64,000 bases of DNA from Pisolithus tinctorius (taxonomy: Eukaryota; Basidiomycota; Agaricomycetes; Boletales; Pisolithaceae). The notes below the pieces were generated by a model. It searched no databases. It was not told where the DNA came from and worked only from the letters and a program-made list of their open reading frames with translations. Positions 1 through 10,506 of the stretch are shown here, in pieces. The stretch covers positions 744,001 to 808,000 of the forward strand of contig JANFAH010000019.1 in NCBI GenBank assembly GCA_024663395.1. Direction: 5' to 3'. The stretch's first letter is position 1. Every line of letters begins with the position of its first letter. The position numbers were made by a program, and so were the translations under genes.

Positions 1-289
1 GTGCAGACCAGTCTCTGGTGCTATGTTACACTTAGGTTACTTCCAGTATTTAAGCTGTAGGATAATCTGTTCTAGCCTCAGTCTGAAATCAACCTAGTTC
101 TTGTCTTAACCCAGCCTCTCTGATCCTCTGTCTTCTGCCCCTCAACTGGACTATGGCCCATGCAAGGGAATAGCACTGTGCCATCAGTTGCTAAGTCCAA
201 TAGTCCAAATCTCTTGTATCTCATATTACCTTCTGATCCCTGACCAGACTCCAGACTGGCTTTGGACTGGTGAAGACCCAGACTTAACA
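1..289 (+). repeat. Gy3 5' LTR, truncated by window start
   Basis: These bases match the last half of the 3' LTR (about 4,563-4,851) nearly base for base, ending in ACA. Differences between the copies are mostly C/T and G/A transitions. The stretch 290-357 between LTR and gag holds no gene I recognise and would contain the primer-binding site. Confidence 0.93.
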
Positions 290-357
290 GTATTTCAGAC
301 TCACACTTGTGTGGGTCACCACCTTTCTATCCAAGTCTTGAACAATACTCTCTTGGC

Positions 358-1740
358 ATGCCTACCCAAACCAGAACTCAAGCAGCATGGGTGCATGCTA
401 CCACCAACCCAGATTCTGCTTCAGCAGTTGACTTGTGCCATGCTGCTGCCCTGGTGTCCTTAGGGACAGCCAGAAGGTCACCCAGTGGAGTCAATAACTT
501 CAGGAGCTTCTCAGCCTGTAAATCCACTACCCCCATCCCTAATTGACCTCTTGCACCCACTAATGATCCAGATGATGAACCAGACCTGGACAAACCAGAT
601 GACTTCAATCCCAGTGGTAATGACCCTGGTGATGATGGTCCTGGTGATGACAGGCCAGGAGATGACCCAGACAATGACAATGAAGAACCCCTCCCAGAGG
701 ATGATGTCGAGCCAGGTGTAACTGTGCTGGACAACCTCACTAAAGCCATTGAGCTCCTCACATGTAATGCTCGCACTGGCTCTGAGTCATCCTCCAGAAC
801 CAAGTTGCGTGAACTGGACACCTTCGATGGGACAGACCCAAAGAAGCTGCACACATTCCTTATCCAGTGTGAACTTAATTTCTGGGACCAGCCCTGGGCC
901 TTTTGAAGTGATCAAGCTAAGGTCACTTTCATGCAGTCATTCCTGAAAGGGATGGCTCTCAAGTGGTTCAAACCGGACTTACTTGGGACTGAGGACCTGG
1001 AGGACCAGCCCTACTGGATGGACTCTTGGAAGGAGTTTGTCATAGAACTTCAAACCACTTTCAGACCTCACAACCCAGTGGCTGATGCTGAAAGCTAGCT
1101 AGACCACCTCCAGATGAAAGATAATCACCAGGTCAATAAGTACATGGTCAAGTTCAACTGGTTGGCCTCTCAGGTCTGGGGATACAGTGATGGTGCCCTG
1201 TGCCACTTCTTTTACACTGGTCTTCCTGACCGCATCAAAGATGAGGTCTGCTGGGTTGGTAAACCAAGAACCCTGCACGAGCTGCAACACCTAGCTCAGG
1301 AAATTGACATGTGCTACTGGGAATGCAAAGAGGAGATTCAGTGTTCCAGTAAGCACCAGGGGTTGTCCTCTGGTAACAAGTCTACTCCCAACTCCAGCCA
1401 CAGTAATCAGTCTAAGCCTGGTCAAGAGAAATCCAAGACTGGCAACAACTCCAGAAATAGCAACTCCGGTAACCAAACTCAGTCCAAACCCACCTTGACT
1501 GGTCAGACTGGCTCTAACACACCCAAGCCAGACTCAAACAAACTGGGCAAGGATGGCAAGCTGACACCAGAGGAATGCAAGCATTGTAGAGACAATAACC
1601 TCTGTATGTTCTGTGGGGGAACTGGACATTTTGCAGATAAGTGCCCCAAGAAAGCTGGGAAAGCCAAAGCTCACACTGCAGCGACCTCTGAGGCAGCACT
1701 GGCCTCAACCTCAGGCTCTGCCCCTGAGGCAAAAAAATAG
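358..1740 (+). pseudogene. Gy3 gag, disrupted
   Basis: Gag capsid-nucleocapsid protein of a Ty3/Gypsy element. One frame can be followed from an ATG at 358 to a TAG at 1738-1740. It is broken by TGA at 544-546, TGA at 904-906 and TAG at 1096-1098. A Pro/Asp-rich linker (about 565-715) precedes the retrotransposon gag domain, whose LDTFDGTDPKKLHTFLIQ core matches Gy1. A CCHC zinc knuckle (CMFCGGTGHFADKC, 1604-1645) lies near the C-terminus. Both TGA stops fall where the Gy1 relative or the restored frame implies CGA arginine, so C-to-T change at CpG is the likely cause. The stop at 1738 is probably genuine (see the frameshift site). Confidence 0.88.
1731..1740 (+). promoter_or_regulatory. candidate -1 ribosomal frameshift site at gag/pol junction
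   Basis: The gag frame ends GCA AAA AAA TAG. This is an A_AAA_AAA slippery heptamer directly followed by a stop. The -1 frame is open from here into the protease at 1,800 and aligns with the fused Gag-Pol junction of Gy1-B. The same arrangement recurs in Gy1-A at 21,381-21,390. Confidence 0.55.
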
Positions 1741-3444
1741 GTAGCAGCTCTCAGGACTCTGCACAGACTGAGAGCTGCATTGACTCCAGCTGTGCACCCA
1801 TGGAGGCTTGTCTCAATGTGTCTGCTCTTTCCAATCCAAACTCATTAACCCCCCATGTCTCCATTATCAGTCACAATTTACCCTGGTTCCATACACTAGT
1901 GGACTCTGGTTCCACACATAGTTTCATAGATAAAGACTTTGTTAATCAACACTCTTTTGCCCCTTATCCTGTGTCCCCTATCCAACTCCAGCTCTTTGAT
2001 GGGTTGTCAAGTTTCATTATCACTCAGGCAGTAGATCTTTCAGTTCAATTTGCAACTGGTGATGTCACCCCAGTAACCCTGTTTCTAGCCCCGTTGGATT
2101 CTGAATGTAAGATAGTCCTTGGACATGACTGGCTCACCCACTACAATCCATTGATTGATTGGGTATTGAGCAGTCTAACTTTCCAGACATCTACAGGAGG
2201 AATGCCAACCCAGTCAACACCCCCTGCCACACTGGTCTTAACTGGTCTTCCCAAACCTGGTCTACCTGACCAACCCAACCCCAGCCCTGTGCCACCTGTA
2301 CCATCTGTTGACTCACCGGTTTGCACCCCCCTGAAAGCTCCCCCTATTGCCCTGATCAATGCAGCTGCGTATGTACATGCTTGCAAACTAGAGGGATCTA
2401 CCCAATTCCAACTTCATCTACACCCATTGGACCCAGTCCTGGCCTGGTCTACTTCTACCAGTCCTCTACCAGACCTGGCTGGTGTACCAAAGGACTACCA
2501 TGACTTTGCTGACATCTTTAGCAAAGCCAAGGCTTCTACTCTCCTCCCACACTGGGAGTATGACCTTAAGATTGAATTGGAAGAGGGTACTACACCACCC
2601 ATAGGAACCATCTACTCACTATCCCCAGTTGAGCTGCAAGCTCTCCAGGCATTCATCGATGAAAACCTGACTACCAGTTTCATCCGGCCCACCTCTTCCC
2701 CCTACACTGCACCAGTCCTCTTCATAAAGAAGAAGGTCAGTTCACTCCAGTTATGTGTTGACTTCCAGGGCCTTAACAAGCTCACCAAGAAGGACCAGTA
2801 TCCCCTACCACTGATATCTGATCTACTTGACTCCCCTAGTTGTACCAAAATCTACACTAAAATTGGCTTAAGGCACACATACCACCTTGTCCAGATTGCA
2901 CCCAGAAATGAGTGGAAAACAGCTTTTAGAATGCACTATGGGTCCTATGAGTGGTTGGTGATGCCTTTTGGTCTTACCAATGCCCTGGCCACCTTCCAGC
3001 AGTTCATCAATTCAATCTTTGCAGATATGCTAGATGTCTGCATCATCATCTACCTCAATGACATTTTAATCTACTCCAGAGATGAGTCATCACATAAGCA
3101 GCACATCCAGGAGGTTCTTCACTGGCTCCAGTTGCATGGCCTGTATGCCAAACCAGAGAAGTGTGAGTTCCACTCAGACTCTGTGGAATATTTGGGTTAC
3201 CACTTGTCCCTGGCTGGCCTTACCATGTCTTCAGAGAAAGTCAAAGCTATCTGTGACTGGCCTGAACCCCAGAAGGTAAAGGACATTCAATCCTTCCTGG
3301 GCTTTGCCAACTTCTATCGCCAGTTCATTTTTAACTATTTGGACATAGTGGTACCTCTAACCTGGTTGACATGCAAAGGTACTCCCTGGAACTTTTCTGA
3401 GGAGTGCTGCCAGTCTTTCAACAAACTCAAGCAGGCCTTCACCC
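1741..3444 (+). pseudogene. Gy3 pol: protease and reverse transcriptase, 3' deleted
   Basis: Pol fragment open from the frameshift site through 3,488. The aspartic protease motif DSGSTHSF lies at about residues 36-43 counted from the ATG at 1800. The reverse transcriptase follows, with [19 protein letters not shown] and the QSFLGFANFYRQF thumb region. The catalytic YxDD box reads YLND (3,051-3,062), so one catalytic Asp is Asn and the enzyme should be inactive; GAT-to-AAT is a single transition. Homology stops near 3,444, where RNase H should begin. From there the bases belong to the antisense accessory gene, so RNase H, integrase and chromodomain have been lost by deletion. Confidence 0.88.
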
Positions 3445-4153
3445 ATGTTGTCCTCCTCGTCACCTGCACCCTCAAGTACCTTGGCTGATGGGTGCCTCAA
3501 CCTTTTCTTCTTCTCCCCAGCATGAGGAGAGGTCATGTCAGCCTTCCTTTTCCCCTTGTCCCCAGCCAGCCCAACACCTGTACCAGTCTCACCTTCGACT
3601 GGCCACTGGCAATGCTCCTTGAGCTCATTGCACCAGTTACATGCCAGGCACCTCTTCTTACTGTCAGTGCTGCGCAGACAGGGCATGTTGGTCTGGGTGC
3701 AGCGAAGGCAGCTGGTGGAATGTTAGTTATCAACACTGGTAGTAATCATCACAATACTCACCAAGGGTTCATCACCTCAACATTGGAACTGGCCCCAGTC
3801 AAACTACCCACTAAGGCATCCACCCACCAGCTCTCCTCTGCTTTTCTGGCTTCTTCAGCCTTGCATGCAGCCTCTATCCTCTGCACCTCTGCCTCTGCAT
3901 GCACCCTTTCCTCTTTGAGCTGGGCTTGCTCCTGTCTCTCCACCTCCAACCAGGCTTCCTCAGCCAGCTGGGCTTCTTCCTGCATCTTCACTTTGCACCT
4001 CTTGTGCTCAGCCAGCTTGCCCCAGATGGCCTCATCATTGTCATCATTGCCTACCTGCAGCTCTGTGCTTGTCACCCTGGTCAGGTCAGGCAGTAGGCCT
4101 TGATCATATGGTGTTCTGGACCAGTGAATAGACATGTCAAAGTGAAGAACCAA
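3445..4153 (-). pseudogene. Gy3 antisense accessory gene (coiled coil plus cysteine cluster)
   Basis: Read on the minus strand, exon 1 (about 4153-3758) encodes a highly charged Glu/Ala/Arg-rich helical segment (for example AEAEVQRIEAACKAEEARKA). A GTGAGT donor near 3,758 and an acceptor near 3,711 join it to exon 2. Exon 2 opens with a cysteine cluster: CLRC, then a Cys 6 residues on, then CLAC and later NWC and EHC, followed by Lys/Arg-rich and acidic stretches. The same layout lies at the same place and on the opposite strand in Gy1-A and Gy1-B, although sequence identity is low. The 3' end is truncated by the deletion that fused it to reverse transcriptase. Function is unknown; a nucleic-acid-binding role is inference from the Cys pattern. 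Confidence 0.62.
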
Positions 4154-4265
4154 ACCTGGGGTGAACCAGTCTTAAGTCCACTGGTTTTCAAGGTCAGACA
4201 CAAAACTTTTGATCTCAGCATTGTCCTCATTGGAGCCTCATGGGCTTGGCTCCAAGAGGGGATAC

Positions 4266-4851
4266 TGTCATGACTGTGTCCAGACCACCCTAGACTGGCT
4301 CTACACCAGCCTCAACTGGTCTCATCCAACCCTTGCCCTGGTCCTGGCCTTAACCATTTGACCCAGAAATGTGTTAGCTCGCAAGGCACTGCAAGGCAGT
4401 GCCCAGTCGAGTTGTCCCCTCAGTTAGTACCAGGCCGGTGTAACACCCAGCCCAGCCACATGTCCTGACCTGGTTCCTGGTAATTCCTCTGTTCATACTC
4501 TTGCTTGATAATATTCTTTGTAACACTACTTACCAATGTGTTTACCAATCATCATTGTACTGGCGCAGACTGGTCTCCAGTGCTATGTTACACTTAGGTT
4601 ACTTCCAGTATTTAAGCTGTAGGATAATCTGTTCGAGCCTCAGTCTGAAATCAACCTAGTTCTTGTCTTAACCTGGCCTCTCTGATCCTCTGTCTTCTGC
4701 CCCTTGACCAGACTATGGCCCACACAAGGGAATAGCACTGTGCCATCAGTCACTAAGTCCAATAGTCCAAATCTCTCATATCTTGTATTACCTTCTGATC
4801 CCCAACCAGACTCCAGACCAGCCTTGGACTGGCAAAGACCTGGACTTCACA
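4266..4851 (+). repeat. Gy3 3' LTR with upstream polypurine tract
   Basis: The 586-bp LTR begins TGTCATGAC directly after a purine-rich tract (CCAAGAGGGGATAC, ending at 4265) and ends in ACA. Its second half repeats the bases at 1-289. The stretch 4154-4265 between the accessory gene and the LTR holds no gene I recognise. Confidence 0.92.
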
Positions 4852-5272
4852 GATAGTCTCATAGGAGCCATCTGTGCGCTGATAGTGGGTGGTTTTGGAT
4901 TTTACAGGGACATCATCTATGAAGGGCAAGGTATGATGCAGGATCTCATCCTGGAAAACAAATGCAGTATCTCCCTGGTATACTTGTACCACATTTGCAG
5001 GGCCTTGCAGCAGAGTAGTAAGCTGATGTGGTCCAAGGGGGGTACCGAAGGTGGTGAGGTTGCAGGAATCAATGTGAAGTGCATGCTGGTCATACCCGGA
5101 GTAGAGATCCATCATCACATATACTGCATACCCAGCAAAGGATTCTGTGAGATGTTCTACAAAAGGTGGGACAGATGCATTGCAGATGGTCACTGCATTC
5201 AGGGGCTGTAAGTCATGTACAAGGTGAAGAGACTTTCCATCTTTCTTTACTACACAGAACCAGCGAGAGCGG
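4852..5272 (-). pseudogene. Gy2 reverse transcriptase fragment
   Basis: The minus-strand translation from 5,272 gives RSRWFCVVKKDGKSLHLVHD, LQPLNAVTI, DLYSGYDQ, LTTFGTPLG and LPFIDDVPVKS, the fingers and palm of a Gypsy reverse transcriptase. The FIDD block fits the catalytic YxDD position. The frame opens at the TGE1 boundary, where the other half continues at 7,134, and stops where the Gy3 LTR begins (…DGSYETI). Confidence 0.9.
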
Positions 5273-7133
5273 TGTGAGTCAAAGTGTGGAAAGGTGGTGA
5301 AAACCAACCAATACCAACACAAAAGACAAATAAGAGCGAGTGGTGGTTTGCCTCTGTGGAACCTGGAGTGCAGAAACCTAAATGTGGGGGGGAACTTCAA
5401 GTGGAGGTGCTCCTGGCACAAGTCGACGACAAGTTATGCAGGAGTAGATAAGTGAGTGATGACTAGATGGGGGATGCTGAATAGAGTGAAGGTATTCAGC
5501 TGAAAGTACTCTGGCGTGATGATCTTTTGGATGTGCTCCTGGCGCAAGTCAATGACGAGTTACGCAGGAGTGGAAGAATGACTAAACAAGAGGTTGCTGA
5601 CTAAGCACAGATGATACTGCTGAAGATGAATAGAGGTAGATAGACCCTTGATGGAGCCTCAACTACCAATGATATGAATGAAGACAGATAGACTCTTCCG
5701 AATGAGCCTCAACTGTCGATGACGAGATATGCTGAACTGAGCTGACTTCTGAGTGACTTCTTGATTGCTGCTTGATTGATTCTGGGTAGCTAAGTACATG
5801 GGGGTTTATATACTGTGGGGGGAGCATAGCTTGTGACAAACAAGGCACAAACACTTGGTAAGTAATGAGTAAGGACTGAGTAATCATGATGAGTAAGTGA
5901 GAAACAAAAAGTAAGCAAGCAAAGAAGATTGGTAAGTATTGGCAATGAACGAGTCAAGGATAGTCAAAAGATCACAGAACGAGTCAAATGGAGTCAGAAA
6001 CTGAGTAAGCGCACTGGTACCACATTAGGGGGTGGCGATGCAAGTCAGACCTCGGCGGAGACATCTCTAGATCCAAAGATGGCATGACAGATGGATGGTG
6101 TTTCCAGATAAGGAAGTATTAATTCCAGAATTGAAGGGCATGAGTCAGGTGTCAAAGGGGGCTAGGGCGTTGGGGGTCTGTGGGGCAATGGGAAGCATAC
6201 ACGATCGTGTCTCCCACCCTTCCATCCTCTCAGTGAAGTTAACAAAAACTTCATGAATGGGGTTCTGATGGAGGAGGAGGAGAAGGAGGGACATCTTCTG
6301 CTGGATCTTGCAGTAAGAAGGCAAGATGCACGTCATACTTGTCATGGATGTGATCAGGGAGGCTGGAGAACAGTAGACTATGCTGCAGCTGTCGCAATGC
6401 GGGAAGAATGATGGACGAGACTGGAATAAAGACAGTGCAGGGAGCAGGGAGGAACGATCCATATGCTTCATCAAGAGGGGAGACTGAAATGACCACATAA
6501 GACCTTTCTAACCGAGTGACAGACCTGAGGCGACCAAAGAATGTCCTTCTGGAAGTCATACTGACAAGGAGAACACACTGACCAAGCTGCATGGGATGGG
6601 ATGGGGCTGACAATGATGGGATGAACCAGGGGGCTTCAGGATGGAAGCTGGTGGGAATGCCTGGCAGATATACGTAGCCATTGTCTCTGGCAAACGAGAC
6701 AAGCGAGATGATTGATGAAGAGGCAGCCATGATTGATGGACTTAGCGAAATGAGCATCTGACAGATGGAGTGCTGTAGAAATGTGCAGGGTGTGAGGATC
6801 CTCTCCAAATTTGGAAGGAAGAATCGTGTGGCTGAGCACTTTAAGCGAGTATGCGAACCGAGTTGATATCTTTGGAAACAGTGGAGATATGATGAAAACC
6901 AGAATGCCATACATGGGCGCTAAAAACTTTTAATGCGCGCTTAACTCGCTTCCTCTTTTCTCTTTAACACTGACAACTCGTTCTTGTGCGAAGGATGACT
7001 GTTAACGTCCAACAGTCTTTCTACGCATGAGGCCTTTAGTCTTCATCTGCATGCATGGGCATTGCGCGCAACTCGTCAACGAGTTAGGCAGAGTCAGCTG
7101 TAACCATGTCCACAACACCTTTGGTGTGTGACA
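5273..7133 (-). mobile_element. TGE1: TGT...ACA repeat unit, 1,861 bp, inside Gy2
   Basis: Read from its minus strand the unit begins TGTCACACACCAAAGG and ends TTTGACTCACA. It shares length, ends and internal order with TGE5 (60,373-62,233), and is homologous to TGE2-4. It interrupts the Gy2 frame between EPSTAAY and RSRWFCV. Restoring that frame requires one CCGC at the junction: it is present as CCGC (5269-5272 complement) and as a decayed CTGT (7134-7137 complement), giving a 4-bp duplication. A TATATAAA box lies at 5,805-5,812 (minus). Best read as a large solo LTR of an unseen retrotransposon; a TGT-ended DNA transposon is the alternative. Confidence 0.85.
6251..6730 (-). CDS. TGE1 159-aa conserved protein of unknown function
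   Basis: The open frame starts at an ATG that begins MAASSSIISLVSFARDNG and ends …SEPHS. The same 159-codon frame, with the same start and stop, occurs in TGE2, TGE3 and TGE4; TGE5 has one nonsense change. Conserved blocks are YVYLPGIPTSF, MTSRRTFFGRLRSVTRLERS, SFLPAPCTVFIPVSSIILP and LPDHIHDKYDVHL, with a Pro/Ser-rich tail. It has no signal peptide or transmembrane segment and no domain I recognise. The open frame extends upstream to 6910, but length conservation and Met placement favour 6730. It lies upstream of the unit's TATA box. Confidence 0.6.
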   Translation of the reverse strand: MAASSSIISLVSFARDNGYVYLPGIPTSFHPEAPWFIPSLSAPSHPMQLGQCVLLVSMTSRRTFFGRLRSVTRLERSYVVISVSPLDEAYGSFLPAPCTVFIPVSSIILPALRQLQHSLLFSSLPDHIHDKYDVHLAFLLQDPAEDVPPSPPPPSEPHS

Positions 7134-8180
7134 ACAGTAAGCTGCTGTAGAAGGTTCAACATGCCAGACTTGATGTGATCTTTAATCATTTCAATGACTT
7201 GGGCATGTATCACACTTGGAATAGGGATGTTGCATTAGACCCAAGGTGTGTGTGGAATTGTAGGGATCTTTACAGGTGGGAAATAGTGTTCATCTAGGTG
7301 TCCATGCTCAGTAAGTCCAAAGCAAATGCAGGCTTGTGAACCAAGATGAGCCAAGTCACAAGCTTAAGTTCTTCTGGCCAAAGCCAATCTGCAGGATCAA
7401 GGTCAAGTTCTGCAGCCTGTTCAGCAGTGAAGCAGATGCCCAGAGCAAAGTCTGGTGGATGGGTTGGAAGTGGTTGGAGGCCAGTGAGTGGGTCATCAGG
7501 CAGACTGTGCACAATGTGGTATTCTTCTGCCATTGGGGCAGGTACTGTCTGAACCTTCTTGGCAACTGGCTTGTCAATGAGAGTGTGAACCACGGGGTCT
7601 AGTTGATAAATGCTGTTGAATGTGGCTATAGCAGAGGGGTTTAGTATTGTCTGAGTGGAGGAGAGGAAAGCAAAAGCAGGTGAGGGTATTCTGGTGGGTA
7701 TGTTCTGTGATATGAGTGCTGCAGGCAAAGGGAAGTTCATTGAAGCAAAGGCTAGAGATGAGACTATGGGACTGAGGAATGGATAACAGCAGCTAAACAG
7801 GAAACAGGACATCTTAGTAGGCTCTTCCTGACCATTTGGCAGATCATCAATACTCAAAAACCCCATTCAACTATACTCTGGTGACTATGACAGTGCTTGC
7901 TACACTTGCAGCACAGACAGCCTTCATGCCATGGGTGCATGGGCAGAGTGTACTCATGGCCATCATTTGGGTCATGAAGAGTGATCTGCTGGCCACTGTC
8001 AGGATAGTCATTTGTTACCACACTCATGAGGCAAATGAATGGGTGACCAAGCAGCATGTTGAAGTTGGCATGCTCAATTACCTGTACTTGGAGCATGACT
8101 GGCCTGGCTCTGAAGTCAAGTTTCAGGTGCTCTAGAATGCCTACAGTAGTGTCTTTAGACATATTAGCAGATGTCATAGT
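7134..8180 (-). pseudogene. Gy2 pol: protease C-terminus and start of reverse transcriptase
   Basis: From 8,180 the minus strand continues the Gy2 protease: LKLDFRARPVMLQVQVIEHA, then the FNMLLGHPF flap-like block typical of these elements. It passes through a linker (PADWLWPEELKLVTWLIL) to IPTIPHTPWV and EPSTAAY, just before the catalytic reverse transcriptase core. Frame changes and a nonsense codon near 7,300 disrupt it. The left end joins 5,272 across TGE1 and the right end joins 16,294 across Gy1-B. Confidence 0.82.
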
Positions 8181-8917
8181 TGTCAAGTCCAGGCCTACTC
8201 TGACCAACTCCAACACTATATAAGGTCTAGGGGAGGGTCCAGAAGCAAGTCTGACACAGGAGAACAGAACTCCAACTGGCAGAGTGGTGGCAGGAACAAA
8301 GTCTGCCAAGGCAGAGGTGGAGTGGAGTGAGGGCGTCAGGTTTAGCTCGTGTGCTACCCCCTTGCACAATCTCAGCCCTCATATTTCAGAGGGAGAGTAC
8401 AGACAGAGAGTGTCGGAGGTAACTCCGACAGGCAGAAGATGGAATCAGAAGGAGTAGGAACTAAGTTGATATTCATACTGCAGAACAGCAGAGTATGATA
8501 CATGCTTTTATACTACTGCAAAGGTACAGTGACTGGAATTGGAACTGACATACAGAGACTCATAAATTTTCAAGTAAAATTTCCTGGACGACGAATGAAG
8601 GGTAGACGGAGGACATTCGAATGGGTGACACAGAACATCCAAAAAAGGAAACAGTCCAGGTGCTGGACCATGCGGTGTGCACGCTGCAGAGTACCTGACT
8701 GCGTGCTGTCAAGGAGAAGGCTGAAGGACGGTCACATGACTCTTCGGAGAACGGTCCGCCCAGTCCAGTAGGAGGGCAACACAAGTCTGACAGCAGTTGG
8801 AGCAGAGATGGTCCGCAACCAACAGAAGCTGGGCAGAGTTGGTGCAGAGTGGATGACTGACTGGTGGAAAAGGGTGCGGAGTGTATAGGGACTTATAATG
8901 AATGCACGGTCATGACA
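8181..8917 (-). repeat. Gy1-B 3' LTR
   Basis: The 737-bp LTR matches 15,557-16,293. Read on the minus strand it starts TGTCATGACC and ends TTGACA. A TATATAAG-like box lies near 8,217 (complement of the CTATATAAGG string). The stretch 8918-9110 beyond it holds the polypurine tract and the leader of the accessory gene. Confidence 0.92.
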
Positions 8918-9110
8918 GTGCCCCCCCCTTAGGGCCTGAACCCCTGAAGGCCTCATGTATGGGAAGAGATCAACATGAGTTGATCATTTGAAACTACCTT
9001 GATGCCTTGAGGACAATGGTTTAGCTGCAGCAGAGCTCCGTTGGAGTTTGAAGAACCGCTTAAAAACACGTGTTAGGGTACCGACCCCTTGTCTTTTCCC
9101 CCCCACCACC

Positions 9111-10330
9111 ATGTCTTCCCAACGCCAGAGCAAAACCCCCCAGCCAACCCCCAGCCACATCCACGACTACTCCCAAGTCATGGATGAAGAGTTGGTCATC
9201 CTCACCGACAACTCCACTGACACCGAGCAGGAGAAGTCCGTGGAGAAGGTGCGCCAATGGGAGGAGGCTGAGCGGAGAGAGAGAGAGCACAAGGCAGAGT
9301 GCAGGGCCAAGCACGAGGAGGCCAAGAGGTGGAAGGCGGAGGAAGAGAGACTGGAAGCGGAGTGAAGGAAGAGAGTGGAGGAGGAAGAGGAGGTGCGAAG
9401 GAAGAAGGCAGCAGAGGAGGAGGCAGAAAGACAGAGGCAGAGGGTCTCTGAGGAGAGAGCCCAGGCCAGGTGAGAGGAGGCTGCACAAAGGTGAGTGGTG
9501 GAGTAATGTGGGTCAGGCGGAGCTGACTCGTAGCTCTACCTCTGCAGGTTATGCAGTGCGGTATATGATGTCAACACTGCCCAGAGGGTCCCTGGGACCT
9601 CTGTGGTGGCCACTGCAACCAGGCGCCCACCTGTACTCACTGTGTAGCAAGCTTGACAGTGGGACAGTGCGAGCCAGGGCAAGGCAAGACCAGGGCCTGC
9701 CTGCCCTGCCACAAGAAAAAGAAGGTGTGCAGCTGGACGAGGGAGGATGCGGTGGCAGGACCATCGCAGAAGAGAGCAGGGACAGGGAGCTCCTGAGGGG
9801 AGAAGAAGAAGAAGCCACAAGGGAAGGGGAAGGAGAGAGCGATGGAGACAGAAGAGGCGGACAACGAGCAGGAGGCGGGCAGAGACGAAGATGAACCAGC
9901 AACCCCACTCGAGGGTCCTTCAGGTGCGGGAGTGCACACATGGTGGGCAGAGTGGGAGTGGGAGCAGCAGCTGCAGGCCATGGAGAGACAGGCTGAAGCA
10001 CACGAAAATGCTGTGCTGGCCTTCGAGAGGATGGCAGAAGCAGAGGAATGGATGGCGGAGGCGGCAGAGCGGACAGCTGATGAGTGGGCGTTGTACCGCA
10101 CCTGGGCAGAGTGGGCAGAGATGAGGAGGAGGGAGGACACATGAGAAGCCAGGATGGCCAAGCTTGAGCGCACAGGTGGAGGGTGGAAGAGGGCTCAGTT
10201 GGAGGCAGCAGAGGACCAGCAAGAGGAAGTGGATGAAGGTGTGGAGGGGGACAACAAGGAGGAAGTTGAGGGAGGGCAGGAAGGTGGTGAAGAACAGGAG
10301 GGTGGCAGAGAGCAGGCAATGGAAGAGTAG
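9111..10330 (+). pseudogene. Gy1-B antisense accessory gene, decayed
   Basis: The gene lies opposite to gag-pol between the polypurine tract and the integrase end. Exon 1 starts MSSQRQSKTPQPTP at 9111, followed by an acidic stretch (DEELVILTDNSTDTEQEK) and a long Glu/Arg-rich coiled coil. It carries TGA at 9363-9365 and another TGA near 9,470. A GTGAGT donor at about 9,491 and a CAG acceptor near 9,548 join exon 2, which holds the remains of the cysteine cluster, broken by TAG and TGA. The C-terminal half has WWAEWEWEQQLQ, RMAEAEEWMAEAAERTADEW and an acidic tail ending QAMEE. Gy1-A preserves the intact equivalent. A T-run at 10,337-10,356 follows the stop. Confidence 0.75.
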
Positions 10331-10506
10331 AATAGTTTTTTTTTTTTTTTTTTTTGTATATTTTTTGTACTACTATGAAACAGACCTGTGACTTTGTTCG
10401 TGACTCTGAGAAGTGAAATGGATAAGCGGAGAAAATTCTAAAGTACTTAAGGTAGTGCAGTGAAGGGCAGAGTTGGCCCATGGAGGAAGGTTATGTGGGT
10501 GGAGTA

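Larger units (their letters stand above)
1..4851 (+). mobile_element. Gy3: Ty3/Gypsy retrotransposon, internally deleted
   Basis: The element runs from a 5' LTR cut by the window edge (1-289) to a complete 3' LTR (4266-4851). The order is gag, protease, reverse transcriptase, then an antisense accessory gene, then polypurine tract and LTR. RNase H and integrase are missing: reverse transcriptase is joined directly to the antisense gene near 3,440. Its right end interrupts the Gy2 reverse transcriptase frame. The left target-site copy lies outside the window, so the duplication cannot be checked. The copy is non-autonomous and carries in-frame stops. Confidence 0.92.

Noticed and set aside
5273..7133. 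TGE as an ordinary Gypsy internal region
   Set aside because: No gag, protease, reverse transcriptase or integrase motif in any of the five copies, and each copy has its own flanking duplication.
9060..10481. Long minus-strand frames opposite the Gy1-B accessory gene (Pro/Ser/Leu-rich)
   Set aside because: They mirror the Glu/Arg-rich codons of the real strand and lack homology in Gy1-A.
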